A stretch of DNA of 64,000 bases, taken from positions 591,725-655,724 of the forward strand of contig NZ_LBIP01000018.1 of NCBI RefSeq assembly GCF_001280435.1, written 5' to 3'. The notes beneath the pieces are model-generated. The model worked only from the letters and a program-made list of their open reading frames with translations, was not told the DNA's origin and searched no databases. Positions 34,553 to 43,586 of the stretch are shown in pieces. Position 1 is the first letter of the stretch; every line of letters begins with the position of its first letter. Origin of the DNA: Mangrovimonas xylaniphaga (lineage in GTDB: Bacteria; Bacteroidota; Bacteroidia; Flavobacteriales; Flavobacteriaceae). Position numbers and translations under genes: made by a program.

Positions 34553-35683
34553 TTATTTTCTGTTGAAAAACAGTCTTGAGATTGGAATCAACATTAGTCC
34601 TGAAAACACGAAGACAAAAAAGGCATATCGCAATCCAAAAGCGTGTGCTAAATACCCCACCATTGGAGGGCCTATCAACATTCCGATGGTTCCATAAGTA
34701 GAAATAATCGAAATGGCCATTCCTGCCGAATACTTTTGGGAAGTTCCAGCCAAACTGAAGGCCATTGGGAATACAGAAGCAGTACCAAAACCAACTAAAC
34801 AGAATCCAAACAAAGCTGGCCAAAAGTAAGGCCAAATAATCGAAATCAAAATTCCAATCGCCACACTAACGGCACTAATTGCAAAGGTTTTTGGCATTCC
34901 CAACAATTCCACCAAACGATCTGAAAAGAAACGCGACAACGCCATAAAGGTCATAAAAATTAAATACCCATAGGTAAAGACTTCAGCCTTGACCACTTCC
35001 TTAAAATACACCCCACTCCAATCGAACATCCCTCCTTCACACAAGGCGGCAAAAAACACCAAAAGCCCCAAATACAAGATAAAAGCATCAGGTTTACCTA
35101 AAATCAACTTATTACCAGAAGGCGCTTTGTCATTAGTCAATGTAAAAAAATAAGCTACAATGGAACATACCAGAGTTACAATTGAAACCACCATCAAGTG
35201 AACAGGCATTCCAATATTAAGTTTAACCATTAAAGTTGAAAAGCCAACACCAACCAAACCTCCCGTACTCCATAATCCATGGAAGGAACCTACAATTCGC
35301 TTTTCATATTTCTTTTGCAACGTGATAGATTGGGTATTCATGGAAATGTTAAGAATTCGCATAAAAAAAGAAAACACACAAATACTAGCCACCAGTAAAA
35401 AGGGTGTTGTAACAAACCCGATAGCAATAAGTGCCAAAGCAAAACAAACAAACGCCACCACCAACGGTCCACGGCTGTTATACTTGGAAATTAACCAACC
35501 GGACACTGGCAACCCAATAATAGAACTTATGGGCATTGCCAAAAGAATCGTCCCTAATTCCGCCTCATTAAAATTGAAATAGGTTTTAATACTAGGAATT
35601 CTCGATGCCCAAGTAGCAAAGGTCAAACCAGATAAAAAGAAATAAGTGTTTAAGGCAATACGTTGTTTTACTCTCTCTTGCAT
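34553..35683 (-). CDS. MFS transporter of the YbjJ-like type
   Basis: A 376-residue membrane protein with 11-12 helices. ATWASRIPSIKTYFNFNEAELGTILLAMPI near residues 20-48 and GLPVSGWLISKYNSRGPL match YbjJ-like MFS proteins. GCGTASVFPM-like GFGTASVFPMAFSLAG and PPMVGYLAHAFGLRYAF occur late. The ATG at 35683 gives the standard N-terminus MQERVKQRIALNTYFFLSG; a TTG at 35707 would add eight residues. It converges on the porin gene with a 13-base gap and no terminator is visible. Substrate unknown. Confidence 0.85.
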   Translation of the reverse strand: MQERVKQRIALNTYFFLSGLTFATWASRIPSIKTYFNFNEAELGTILLAMPISSIIGLPVSGWLISKYNSRGPLVVAFVCFALALIAIGFVTTPFLLVASICVFSFFMRILNISMNTQSITLQKKYEKRIVGSFHGLWSTGGLVGVGFSTLMVKLNIGMPVHLMVVSIVTLVCSIVAYFFTLTNDKAPSGNKLILGKPDAFILYLGLLVFFAALCEGGMFDWSGVYFKEVVKAEVFTYGYLIFMTFMALSRFFSDRLVELLGMPKTFAISAVSVAIGILISIIWPYFWPALFGFCLVGFGTASVFPMAFSLAGTSQKYSAGMAISIISTYGTIGMLIGPPMVGYLAHAFGLRYAFFVFVFSGLMLIPISRLFFNRK

Positions 35684-36006
35684 AACGAGACTTTGATAAA
35701 AATTCAAAATGAATTAAGCCTACAAAATTAAATGAAAATGAGTTAGATAAATATCCTCAACATCCCATTTTGCAAAAATTACAGTTTCCTCATTTTTAAG
35801 AAGTTTTATTATCAAAGTACTAGTTTTAACTACAATTTCCTACTGCTTACTCAAGCTCTTATATATTAAAATATCAATACCTCAAGAACACTCAAAAGCA
35901 AAAACTTACAGGAAGCCCTTGGAAAACACAAAAAACTTTGTTGAAAATCACATTAAATTAACCTAAGTTTGATCTTATTTTTTCAATTATAACCAACCAA
36001 CTGTTT
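35684..36006. other. Intergenic region with a divergent promoter
   Basis: A 323-base AT-rich gap without a gene. The only clear element is the promoter at 35941-35971 for the plus-strand barrel gene. I see no RNA gene, repeat or hairpin in the rest. Confidence 0.6.
35941..35971 (+). promoter_or_regulatory. Promoter of the barrel protein gene
   Basis: TTG at 35941-35943, a 20-base spacer and TAAGTTTG at 35964-35971, a complete Bacteroidota promoter. The start codon is 36 bases downstream. Confidence 0.65.
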
Positions 36007-37260
36007 ATGCTTTCTGCCCAAAAATCTGTTTTAAAAACAGCCAAACCACACTTACTTTTTATTCTAGTATTTTTTTCATTCCTGAACACTTACGCCCAAA
36101 TAACTTTTGAAAAAGGCTATTTTATAGATTATTCTGGTAAAAAGGTAGAATGCCTCATAAAAAACACAGATTGGAGATACAACCCAACTGAGTTTAAGTA
36201 CAAATTAGCTGAAGAATCTAAAGTTGAAACGGGTAATATCAACACCGTAAAAGAATTCGGAATTTACAACAGATCAAAATATTTAAATGCTTCTGTAAAA
36301 ATTGATATTTCCTCAACGGACCTATCAAAACTCGGCTATCAAAAAGAACCTATTTTTAAAGAAAAACAACTGTTCTTAAATGTTTTGTTAGAGGGAAAGG
36401 CTAATTTATACCTCTTTGTAGACGGTGGTATTAGGCGATACTTTTTCAATACAGATATCAACCCAATAGAACAATTAATTTATAAGGAATATAAAGTTGA
36501 GGAAAATAAGATAAAAGCAAACAATGAGTTCAAACAGCAATTATGGAATTCATTGAAATGCGAGACCATTACTATGGGGCAAATTAAAGCCCTAGACTAT
36601 CACAAAGATGATTTGCTCAATATTTTTATTGATTATAACGAATGTAACAACTCAGCTTACACAACTTTTAAAGAGAAAAAGAAGATTTCTTTTAATTTAG
36701 CCCTTCGCCCAAGACTTAATATTTCATCATTAAGTGTAGACAACCTTAGTTCAGATTTTAAAGATACAGAGTTCGACCAAAGTTTAAACTTTGGATTTGG
36801 AGTGGAAGCAGAATTTGTTTTACCCTTCAATAAAAGAAAATGGGCCATTATTCTTGAACCTACATATCAATATTACAAATCTGAAACTGAAAATGTCGAA
36901 AATAATGTTGCAGCTGGAGAATTAAAAGCTACCGTAGACTACTCGTCAATAGAAACTCCTCTTGGATTGCGATACTACTTCTTTCTTAACGACAATTCTA
37001 AACTCTTTATTAATGGACTTGCTGTTTTTGATGTTGGTATAAAACAATCTGATATTAAATTTGAACTTAGTTATGCTTCCTTAAACCCGCTACAAATAAA
37101 CACTTACCTAAATGCCGCTTTTGGCGCTGGTTATAAGTTTAGGGACAAATATAGTCTGGAGTTCAGATATTTTACAACAAGAGATCTAGTAACCCATCAC
37201 CTGAATTATGATTCAAGCTACCAATCTATGTCTCTTATTCTAGGAATATCCATACTTTAG
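36007..37260 (+). CDS. Outer-membrane beta-barrel protein with a Bacteroidota-specific N-terminal region
   Basis: A 417-residue protein of unknown function. The signal peptide ends near TYAQ (residue 31). Residues about 35-190 begin ITFEKGYFIDYSGKKVECLIKNTDW, a module often found at the start of Bacteroidota outer-membrane proteins; its job is unknown. From about 225 (KKKISFNLALRPRLNISSLS) to the end it shows porin-like, PorT-type barrel strands: FGFGVEAEFVLPF, WAIILEPTYQYY, LGLRYYFFL, NAAFGAGYKF and YSLEFRYFT. It has a good promoter of its own and is followed by the META-domain gene. No clear substrate or partner. Confidence 0.7.
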   Translation: MLSAQKSVLKTAKPHLLFILVFFSFLNTYAQITFEKGYFIDYSGKKVECLIKNTDWRYNPTEFKYKLAEESKVETGNINTVKEFGIYNRSKYLNASVKIDISSTDLSKLGYQKEPIFKEKQLFLNVLLEGKANLYLFVDGGIRRYFFNTDINPIEQLIYKEYKVEENKIKANNEFKQQLWNSLKCETITMGQIKALDYHKDDLLNIFIDYNECNNSAYTTFKEKKKISFNLALRPRLNISSLSVDNLSSDFKDTEFDQSLNFGFGVEAEFVLPFNKRKWAIILEPTYQYYKSETENVENNVAAGELKATVDYSSIETPLGLRYYFFLNDNSKLFINGLAVFDVGIKQSDIKFELSYASLNPLQINTYLNAAFGAGYKFRDKYSLEFRYFTTRDLVTHHLNYDSSYQSMSLILGISIL

Positions 37261-37355
37261 AGTACTAATCACTTATTTTCAGATATTTAATAAATTTAAA
37301 ATTAGGGCTACGCTTTAATTTTAGTATCTTGTAGTGTCATTAAACACTAAGAATT

Positions 37356-37820
37356 ATGCGCTCAATTTATACTATTTTAGTCATAATCTCAATATTTATC
37401 ACTGGCTGTAACGACTCTAAAAAAGAGAACACTATGTCATCCGAATCACATGAATATAAAATGAAAAACACAAATTCCTTGGAAGGCACATGGGAAGCCA
37501 ATTACATAATGGGAGGTCCAAAAGATTTCAGTGAAATCTATCCTCATGGAGCTCCAAAAATTACTTTTGATTTAGAAAAAGAAACTACCGCAGGGCAAAC
37601 TGGATGTAATAATTTTAGTGGTCCTATAAAAATTGACGGCAATAGCATTCAGTTCAATGAAGCAATGGCTGTTACCCGAAAAATGTGTCCAGATATGACA
37701 GGGGAAAAGTTATTTCTTGACACCTTAAAAAAAATAAACAAATTCTCAATCAGTGAAGAGGGCCATACACTCAACTTGATCATCGGAGATATTGCTGCTA
37801 TGAGGCTCCACAAACTGTAA
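37356..37820 (+). CDS. META-domain lipoprotein (HslJ-like)
   Basis: A 154-residue lipoprotein: hydrophobic start MRSIYTILVIISIFITGC with the lipid-accepting Cys18. The META/HslJ fold is seen in LEGTWEANYI, APKITFDLEKETTAGQTGCNNFSGPI and MAVTRKMCPDMTGEKLFLDTLKKINKFSI. Proteins of this family are envelope-associated and linked to heat or antibiotic stress; the molecular function is unclear. The conserved cysteines (GCNNF, KMCPD) could form a disulfide. It stands 95 bases after the barrel gene on the same strand. Confidence 0.88.
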   Translation: MRSIYTILVIISIFITGCNDSKKENTMSSESHEYKMKNTNSLEGTWEANYIMGGPKDFSEIYPHGAPKITFDLEKETTAGQTGCNNFSGPIKIDGNSIQFNEAMAVTRKMCPDMTGEKLFLDTLKKINKFSISEEGHTLNLIIGDIAAMRLHKL

Positions 37821-38077
37821 AATTGCCTTTTAAAATTCATTTCATTGGAGGAATTTCTATATTCAATCCTTCCTACATAGAAGCGAGTTTTGGAAATTAA
37901 ACGAACCCCTTAATTATTTACTTACAGATAGTTACATTTTATTTCTTCAAAAATAACTATATTAGTCTTGTAAAGAAACACTTGCGTTTTTTATAACAGT
38001 CTTACAATAAGAACGACTTAAAACTTAGTTCTCAACAAACATTTACTGACTATAATTTTATTAGTTACTATTTTGGG

Positions 38078-39274
38078 ATGCATTTAAGAACCTTTTCCAT
38101 AACACTACTTGCTTTACTACTCTTTTGCAACCTAAGGGCTCAAGAAAAGACTAAGAAAAGTGATACCCTACAGCTTATTGTAAAGCCCTATGGCAGTTTT
38201 AGAGGTCATATGGCGGTATTTGAAAGGGAGTTGGAATTTCAGGAAAATGCCTCCAGAATTGGCTTAAATATTGATATTAAGGCCAAAGGTGTCACTTTTT
38301 TTATGGGAAGTGAACTTCAACTTAAAATGTTCAAGGGAAACTTAGGTTTTAATGCGGATGCTAATTTATCAGGAGGCTTTTTGGTTGCCGATTCCCCCCA
38401 GTCCGAACAGGTATTTGGTAGTCGCTTGGGATATTTAGGTTTTGACCTTAAACAATATGGTAAATTCACCTTTGGAAAACAATGGAGTGTCTTTTATGAT
38501 GTCACCGGACTTACGGACTGTTTAAATGTTTTTGGAGGCCGTGGTTCACCTACCTATTACGGAGGGACCGATGGAGGTACTCTTGGCACCGGAAGGGCCG
38601 ACCAGGCCTTTGTATACAGAAATTCCCTTGGGCCAGTTTCACTCGGGCTTCAAATTCAGGCTAGGTCTGCTACTAACAATAAGTTTTTTGACAGTTATGG
38701 TGCCTCCTTAAGAATAAAGTTTTTAAAACACTTTTTAGTTTCAGGGGCTTACAATAAAGCTTATTTAAATGAAACCCTAATTGAAGACCATTTGGTTTTA
38801 GGACTTGAAGGACAACCCCAGTACTATGCTTTTGGACTGCAATACAAGGACAAAAAACTACAGTTGGCGGCAGTGCTGTCACACCAAAACAATGGCGATT
38901 TAACTCATGGTGTTTTAATAGTAGATTCAGAAATCACCTCTCCCTCCGTAGTTTTTGATGCCACCGGATTTGAATTCTACGGAAGATACCAATACCATAG
39001 TGCTATTTTTATTGTAGGGTATAATCTATACAATCCAGAAACCAAAGAAATATCCGCTCCCGATGGTCAAAAACCTGTTGTTGACGGGTTCAAAATTGAA
39101 GATTTAATCCTTGGCGCCGAATACCGCCCACTAAAACGAGCGTATTTTTACTCGGAATACAGAATTTCCAATGGAAGATCTTCTCTTGGCGTTAAAGATT
39201 ATGATGTATTCACAATCGGAATTAGAATCAATATTGAAAAAACGTACAAAACCAAAATCAAAAAATTAATTTAG
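38078..39274 (+). CDS. Outer-membrane porin
   Basis: A 398-residue protein with a signal peptide (cleaved near LRAQ, residue 21) and a general porin (Gram-negative porin, 16-stranded type) pattern: IVKPYGSFRGHMAVFERELEFQENASRIGLNI, SRLGYLGFDLKQYGKFTFGKQWSVFYDV, and the constriction-loop-like FGGRGSPTYYGGTDGGTLGTGRADQAFVYRN (given in part). Strands follow to the end (DYDVFTIGIRINI). The glycine-rich loop after residue 148 fits a selectivity loop inside the pore. It stands alone and the substrate is unknown. Confidence 0.75.
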   Translation: MHLRTFSITLLALLLFCNLRAQEKTKKSDTLQLIVKPYGSFRGHMAVFERELEFQENASRIGLNIDIKAKGVTFFMGSELQLKMFKGNLGFNADANLSGGFLVADSPQSEQVFGSRLGYLGFDLKQYGKFTFGKQWSVFYDVTGLTDCLNVFGGRGSPTYYGGTDGGTLGTGRADQAFVYRNSLGPVSLGLQIQARSATNNKFFDSYGASLRIKFLKHFLVSGAYNKAYLNETLIEDHLVLGLEGQPQYYAFGLQYKDKKLQLAAVLSHQNNGDLTHGVLIVDSEITSPSVVFDATGFEFYGRYQYHSAIFIVGYNLYNPETKEISAPDGQKPVVDGFKIEDLILGAEYRPLKRAYFYSEYRISNGRSSLGVKDYDVFTIGIRINIEKTYKTKIKKLI

Positions 39275-39301
39275 GCTTTTATATCAAAGCACACTTCTGA
39301 T

Positions 39302-39835
39302 CTATTCGCCAACGGCCACTGTACTTGCTTCTATTTTCCCATCATAAGTAATCCGATTTCTATTACTACTGCTCACAGACAGATTTGAATTTCCGTTTCC
39401 ATAAATTGTTAGAATCATTTTAAAGTTTTCTGAATTGTTTTTAACTGAAAAACTAATGGTAATTCTTCTTTTCTTTTCATCTATCTTTTGGCTGTAATTA
39501 TAAATATCTCCCTTAGCTACAACACCTCCACTGGAACTCGATCCATATCCAGAAGCTACCTGAGCTACTCCAAAATAAGGCAAATCTGCATCTACTTTTT
39601 GATGGTCCAATCTTAAAAAATTAGGATTGCCTATTAAATTAATCCTGCGTCCCTTTTGTGTAGTTGCCCAATCGGCTGTAAATGTAAACACCTCCCCTTC
39701 CACAAGCGTTTTAGTTTTCACAAACTCTTCTTGTTCCTGAGCTTCTTTTATTGCTTTTTTCTCTGCTTTTGTTTGGGCATTTACTGTTGTGACCGCAACA
39801 AGCAAAAAGAATATCCTAACTATTATTTTTTTCAT
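39302..39835 (-). CDS. DUF4251 secreted protein
   Basis: A 177-residue protein with a signal peptide (MKKIIVRIFFLLVAVTTVNAQ). After a short charged helix rich in Lys/Glu (KAEKKAIKEAQEQEEF) comes the DUF4251 domain: FTFTADWATTQKGRRINLIGNPNFLRL, ADLPYFGVAQVASGYGSSSSGGVV and a set of beta strands to the C-terminus. Function is unknown; members are common periplasmic or envelope proteins of Bacteroidota. It converges on the porin gene (27-base gap). Confidence 0.85.
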   Translation of the reverse strand: MKKIIVRIFFLLVAVTTVNAQTKAEKKAIKEAQEQEEFVKTKTLVEGEVFTFTADWATTQKGRRINLIGNPNFLRLDHQKVDADLPYFGVAQVASGYGSSSSGGVVAKGDIYNYSQKIDEKKRRITISFSVKNNSENFKMILTIYGNGNSNLSVSSSNRNRITYDGKIEASTVAVGE

Positions 39836-39883
39836 AACAACTATTTTTTTTACTCTATATAAACCTTTTAAAACCTTATATCC

Positions 39884-41191
39884 TCATCCCTTTTTCGTGA
39901 CAATCCTCAAAAACAGGTATCCCAAAAATCCTGAAATAAGAGATCCAGACAGAATTCCCAATTTGGAAAGTTCAATAAAATTTGGTTCGTCTTCAAAGGC
40001 CAGATTTGCAATAAAAATAGCCATGGTAAACCCCACACCTGCCAAAAGGCTCACCCCTACAATATGTTTAAAGTTAAGCCCCTTGGGTAAAGCAGCCATG
40101 CCTAACTTCACCCCTAAAAACGAAAAGGAAATCACCCCTAAACTCTTTCCCAACAATAAAGCCAACGCTAAATTTATGGCTAGACTCATATCCCCCGAAC
40201 TACTTCCTCCTAAAGGAATTCCGGAATTAGCAAAGGCAAATATTGGGATGATAAAATAGGCTACCCATCCATGTAAGTTGTTCTCCAATTGCTGCAAAGG
40301 AGACTGTACGTTGGCCACCCAATCCTGAATACCATCAATCAAATAAATTTGCCGTTTTGAAAGCATTTCTCCTCCATCATTACTGGTTCTGTGAAGTTTA
40401 GTCGTTATGTCATCAAGGTAATCAATACTATCCTTTAAAGGATGTTTTCTTCGAATGGGGATAATCAATGCTACCAAAACCCCAGCAATCGTGGGATGTA
40501 TTCCGGACTTTAAAAACAATAGCCACACAAGGGTTCCGCAAGCAGCATAAATATACATATTGAAATACCTTCTGGCACTCAAAGCCACCAAAATCAGCAA
40601 CACCAATAAAGCATAGCCAATAAGCACCCAATCTATATGATGACTATAAAATATGGCAATGGCCAAAACCGCCATTAAATCGTCCACAATAGCAAAGGCC
40701 GTCAGAAATATTTTAAGCGACAAGGGCACTCGATCTCCTAACAATTGTAAAATGGCCAAAGAAAATGCAATATCTGTGGCCATAGGAATTCCCCATCCAT
40801 CTGCTGTCAAAGGATCTTTGTTTAAAAACAAGAACAACCCTATTGGAATAAAAACGCCTCCTACGGCAGCAAAAATAGGTAGTGACGCTTTTTTTAAACT
40901 ATTCAGTTCCCCCAACAAAATTTCACGCTTAATCTCCAGACCTATCAAAAAGAAGAAAATGGCCATAAGCCCATCATTTACCCAAAGCGATAAAGGCTTA
41001 GACAATTCAAAACTCCCTATCTCAAAGCCTATGTGATGAGTCCATATGTTTTGATAAGATTCAACGTAAGGAGAGTTGGCCCAAATTAAGGCAGTAATAG
41101 TGGCCGTAAACAACAAAATTCCACTTAAACTCTCAATTTTCACAAATTTGGCAATAGGAGCAACTATGGATCTGTTTAACTTTTTGGCCAT
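39884..41191 (-). CDS. nhaA: Na+/H+ antiporter NhaA
   Basis: A 435-residue inner-membrane antiporter that expels Na+ for H+. About 11-12 helices. Typical blocks are visible: LWVNDGLMAIFFFLIGLEIKRE, GWGIPMATDIAFSLAI, FLTAFAIVDDLMAVLAIA (the paired aspartates that bind the ion) and GIHPTIAGVLVAL. GVGFTMAIFIANLAF closes the C-terminal part. A 20-residue N-terminal extension beyond the E. coli form is normal in Bacteroidota. It follows the SulP gene, from which a terminator hairpin separates it. Confidence 0.95.
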   Translation of the reverse strand: MAKKLNRSIVAPIAKFVKIESLSGILLFTATITALIWANSPYVESYQNIWTHHIGFEIGSFELSKPLSLWVNDGLMAIFFFLIGLEIKREILLGELNSLKKASLPIFAAVGGVFIPIGLFLFLNKDPLTADGWGIPMATDIAFSLAILQLLGDRVPLSLKIFLTAFAIVDDLMAVLAIAIFYSHHIDWVLIGYALLVLLILVALSARRYFNMYIYAACGTLVWLLFLKSGIHPTIAGVLVALIIPIRRKHPLKDSIDYLDDITTKLHRTSNDGGEMLSKRQIYLIDGIQDWVANVQSPLQQLENNLHGWVAYFIIPIFAFANSGIPLGGSSSGDMSLAINLALALLLGKSLGVISFSFLGVKLGMAALPKGLNFKHIVGVSLLAGVGFTMAIFIANLAFEDEPNFIELSKLGILSGSLISGFLGYLFLRIVTKKG

Positions 41192-41222
41192 TTTGGATAT
41201 TTTGTATTAAAGGTATAAAAAT

Positions 41223-41256
41223 ACTTTGACCATCGCTAAAAAGCGATAGTCAAAGT
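41223..41256 (-). terminator. Terminator between the SulP gene and nhaA
   Basis: ACTTTGAC-C-ATCGCT pairs with AGCGAT-A-GTCAAAGT (14 pairs, one mismatch) around an AAAA loop. On the minus strand it is followed by TATTTTTATA. It lies 29 bases past the SulP stop codon. Confidence 0.8.
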
Positions 41257-41284
41257 GAGATGTAACATCCAATAAATAAACAAT

Positions 41285-42973
41285 TTAGTTTAGATTCTCG
41301 GCCTTAACAAGATCTTTTATAATAAGAACATTGGAAGGCACTTTCACTCCGTTTTTGAGAGTCATTGGGGAAACGGGAGGTTCATTATCGGATATTACAG
41401 AAGTTAGATGAGTTGTAGAATTTTCTATTTTATATTCACTTCTAAACCCAACCAAACTAATGTCTATATGTTTTTCTTTGGAACCTGTTTTTGCAAATTC
41501 CTTTATAAGCTGCAATACATCATGGTCTATATAAATGGTGTTTGAGGCATCTACAATTAAACGGCTATTTTCCGGGAGATGTGCAAAAGTCTGCTTAATT
41601 GCTGCCTTGTTTAAAAAGGATACCTCTTGGGCCAATTCCATATGAATGGTCTTGCCCTCTGGATGTTCGTCCTTTTTAAAGAAATAGGCCAATTTCAAAT
41701 TCCCTCTCAAAATAAAATAGACACTCACAGCCAATCCAATGGCAACCCCTATCAACAAATCAGTCAATACAATAGCAATTACGGTAACGACAAAAGGAAT
41801 AAATTGAAATTTCTTGCTATTTCTCCACATGTGCATAAACACTTTTGGACTCGCCAAATTGTATCCAATAACTATCAATACTGCCGCCAAGGAAGCCAGT
41901 GGAATTTTGTTTAAAACGGTTGGAATCGCCAAAACAGCTAACAACAAAAAGAATCCATGTGAAATAGTCGCTAATTTGGTTCTTCCCCCTGAATCAACAT
42001 TGGCCGAAGATCTTACAATTACAGAGGTCATTGGAATCCCTCCTATCATACAACTTAGCATATTCCCAACCCCTTGAGCTTTCAATTCTCTATTGGTATT
42101 GGTATAACGCTTCAGGGGATCTAATTTGTCAGAAGCTTCAATACACAAAAGGGTTTCTATGCTTGCTACAGCTACAATAGTTAGGGCCACGACCCATACC
42201 TGTGGATTCACAATTTGGGTGAAATCTGGCAAACTAAATTGTCCCCAAAACGCGGCCATTGAATCTGGTATAGGTAAGCTTACCAAATGTTCTGAACTTA
42301 TAGCTAAACTAGACCCTGTATATACAAACACTTCGTTGATGGCCACCCCAACCAAAACTGCAACCAAGGAACTAGGAACCGACTTGATTTTTTGTAATCT
42401 CGGCACTTTTCTAAAAGCAATAATTACTCCAAGAGAAGCTAACATTACCAACACAGCACCCAAATGCACATAATTAATGGCATCAATTATTGTGGAAAAC
42501 CAATCATGCTTTCCCTCCTTGTTAACGTGAAAAAAATCTCCCTCATTAATCACATCATACCCTACAGCATGAGGCAATTGGGTTAAAATAATTAGAATTC
42601 CTATCCCTGCTAGCATTCCCTCTATCACATTGGAAGGCAAATAGTTTGAAATAACACCAGCCTTTAAATACCCCAACACAATCTGAAGCACCCCAGCAAT
42701 AACCCCAGCCAATAAAAATGCCTGGAAGGAACCTAAAGTAGAGATAGCTGTAAGAACAATGGCTGTCAACCCTGCCGCAGGACCTGTAACACTTAAAGGT
42801 GAATTGCTTAAAAACCCAACCACGATACCTCCCACTACACCAGAAATAATTCCTGCAAACAAAGGTGCGCCACTTGCCAAGGCTATTCCCAAACAAAGTG
42901 GTAATGCCACCAAAAACACAACTAACCCAGATTTTAGGTCAGATTTTAAATATGTTGTATCCAATAATTTCAT
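41285..42973 (-). CDS. SulP-family anion transporter with a C-terminal STAS-like domain
   Basis: A 562-residue inner-membrane protein of the SulP family (sulfate, bicarbonate or related anions). The N-terminal block reads LKSGLVVFLVALPLCLGIALASGAPL, as in SulP members, and CIEASDKLDPLKRYTNTNRELKAQGVGNMLSCMIGGIPMTSVIVRSS (given in part) is the conserved region around the transport site. Residues about 450-550 look like a STAS domain: FLNKAAIKQTFAHLPENSRLIVDASNTIYIDHDVLQLI. It follows the Usp-like gene by nine bases. The anion cannot be assigned; bicarbonate is common for such proteins in marine bacteria. Confidence 0.88.
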   Translation of the reverse strand: MKLLDTTYLKSDLKSGLVVFLVALPLCLGIALASGAPLFAGIISGVVGGIVVGFLSNSPLSVTGPAAGLTAIVLTAISTLGSFQAFLLAGVIAGVLQIVLGYLKAGVISNYLPSNVIEGMLAGIGILIILTQLPHAVGYDVINEGDFFHVNKEGKHDWFSTIIDAINYVHLGAVLVMLASLGVIIAFRKVPRLQKIKSVPSSLVAVLVGVAINEVFVYTGSSLAISSEHLVSLPIPDSMAAFWGQFSLPDFTQIVNPQVWVVALTIVAVASIETLLCIEASDKLDPLKRYTNTNRELKAQGVGNMLSCMIGGIPMTSVIVRSSANVDSGGRTKLATISHGFFLLLAVLAIPTVLNKIPLASLAAVLIVIGYNLASPKVFMHMWRNSKKFQFIPFVVTVIAIVLTDLLIGVAIGLAVSVYFILRGNLKLAYFFKKDEHPEGKTIHMELAQEVSFLNKAAIKQTFAHLPENSRLIVDASNTIYIDHDVLQLIKEFAKTGSKEKHIDISLVGFRSEYKIENSTTHLTSVISDNEPPVSPMTLKNGVKVPSNVLIIKDLVKAENLN

Positions 42974-42982
42974 ATCAATAGT

Positions 42983-43483
42983 TTATTTTAAGTGTAACTT
43001 CACAAAAAGTGTATCCAAAATCCCATCAGATTTCCTTTCATTCTCGGTAACAGCATTATTGCTGTCAACTTCTATATATTTTATTTCACTATTTCTTATG
43101 TATGGGGTGATATCAAAACACCTTTTAGAAGCAAAGTTTTTATAACTCGTACTCGGTATCAGGGCTTCATCAATACTGTATATTTCCAGAAACCCCTTAA
43201 ATGCAAATCTGTTTGTTCCATCAAAAACTACATTCTGAACATTTTTCACCTTGTAGCCATGATCTTCGAACAACTGCTTTTGCGTCTCCAAATACCCTGG
43301 AGATACTATGGAATTAAGAATTCTAGTGTTCGATAAATTCAGGTAATCGAACAAGGATTCACCAATTCTATAACCTGAAGCAAACACAATGCTCAAGGTA
43401 TCCTCAGGAAAATTCAAGACAGCACTTTTCAATAACTGCAACGAATTTTCACTAAAATCTGTTGGTATTAATACGGTTTTCAT
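42983..43483 (-). CDS. UspA-like protein next to a SulP transporter
   Basis: A 166-residue protein starting MKTVLIPTDFSENSLQLLKSAV, the typical universal stress protein start with the D-F-S-x-x-S loop. The usual C-terminal G-x2-G-x9-G(S/T) ATP-binding motif is not clear, so it may not bind ATP. It is cotranscribed with the SulP gene (nine-base gap) and might regulate that transporter. The function is inferred only from this pairing. Confidence 0.7.
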   Translation of the reverse strand: MKTVLIPTDFSENSLQLLKSAVLNFPEDTLSIVFASGYRIGESLFDYLNLSNTRILNSIVSPGYLETQKQLFEDHGYKVKNVQNVVFDGTNRFAFKGFLEIYSIDEALIPSTSYKNFASKRCFDITPYIRNSEIKYIEVDSNNAVTENERKSDGILDTLFVKLHLK

Positions 43484-43586
43484 TGCTCTAATTTTTACAA
43501 TACAAACGTATTACAGCCAAATTAGAGCCGTTTAAGAACGAGATTAGAAAACGATTAGAATTTTAAAACCCAAGTAGAAAGCGCCA

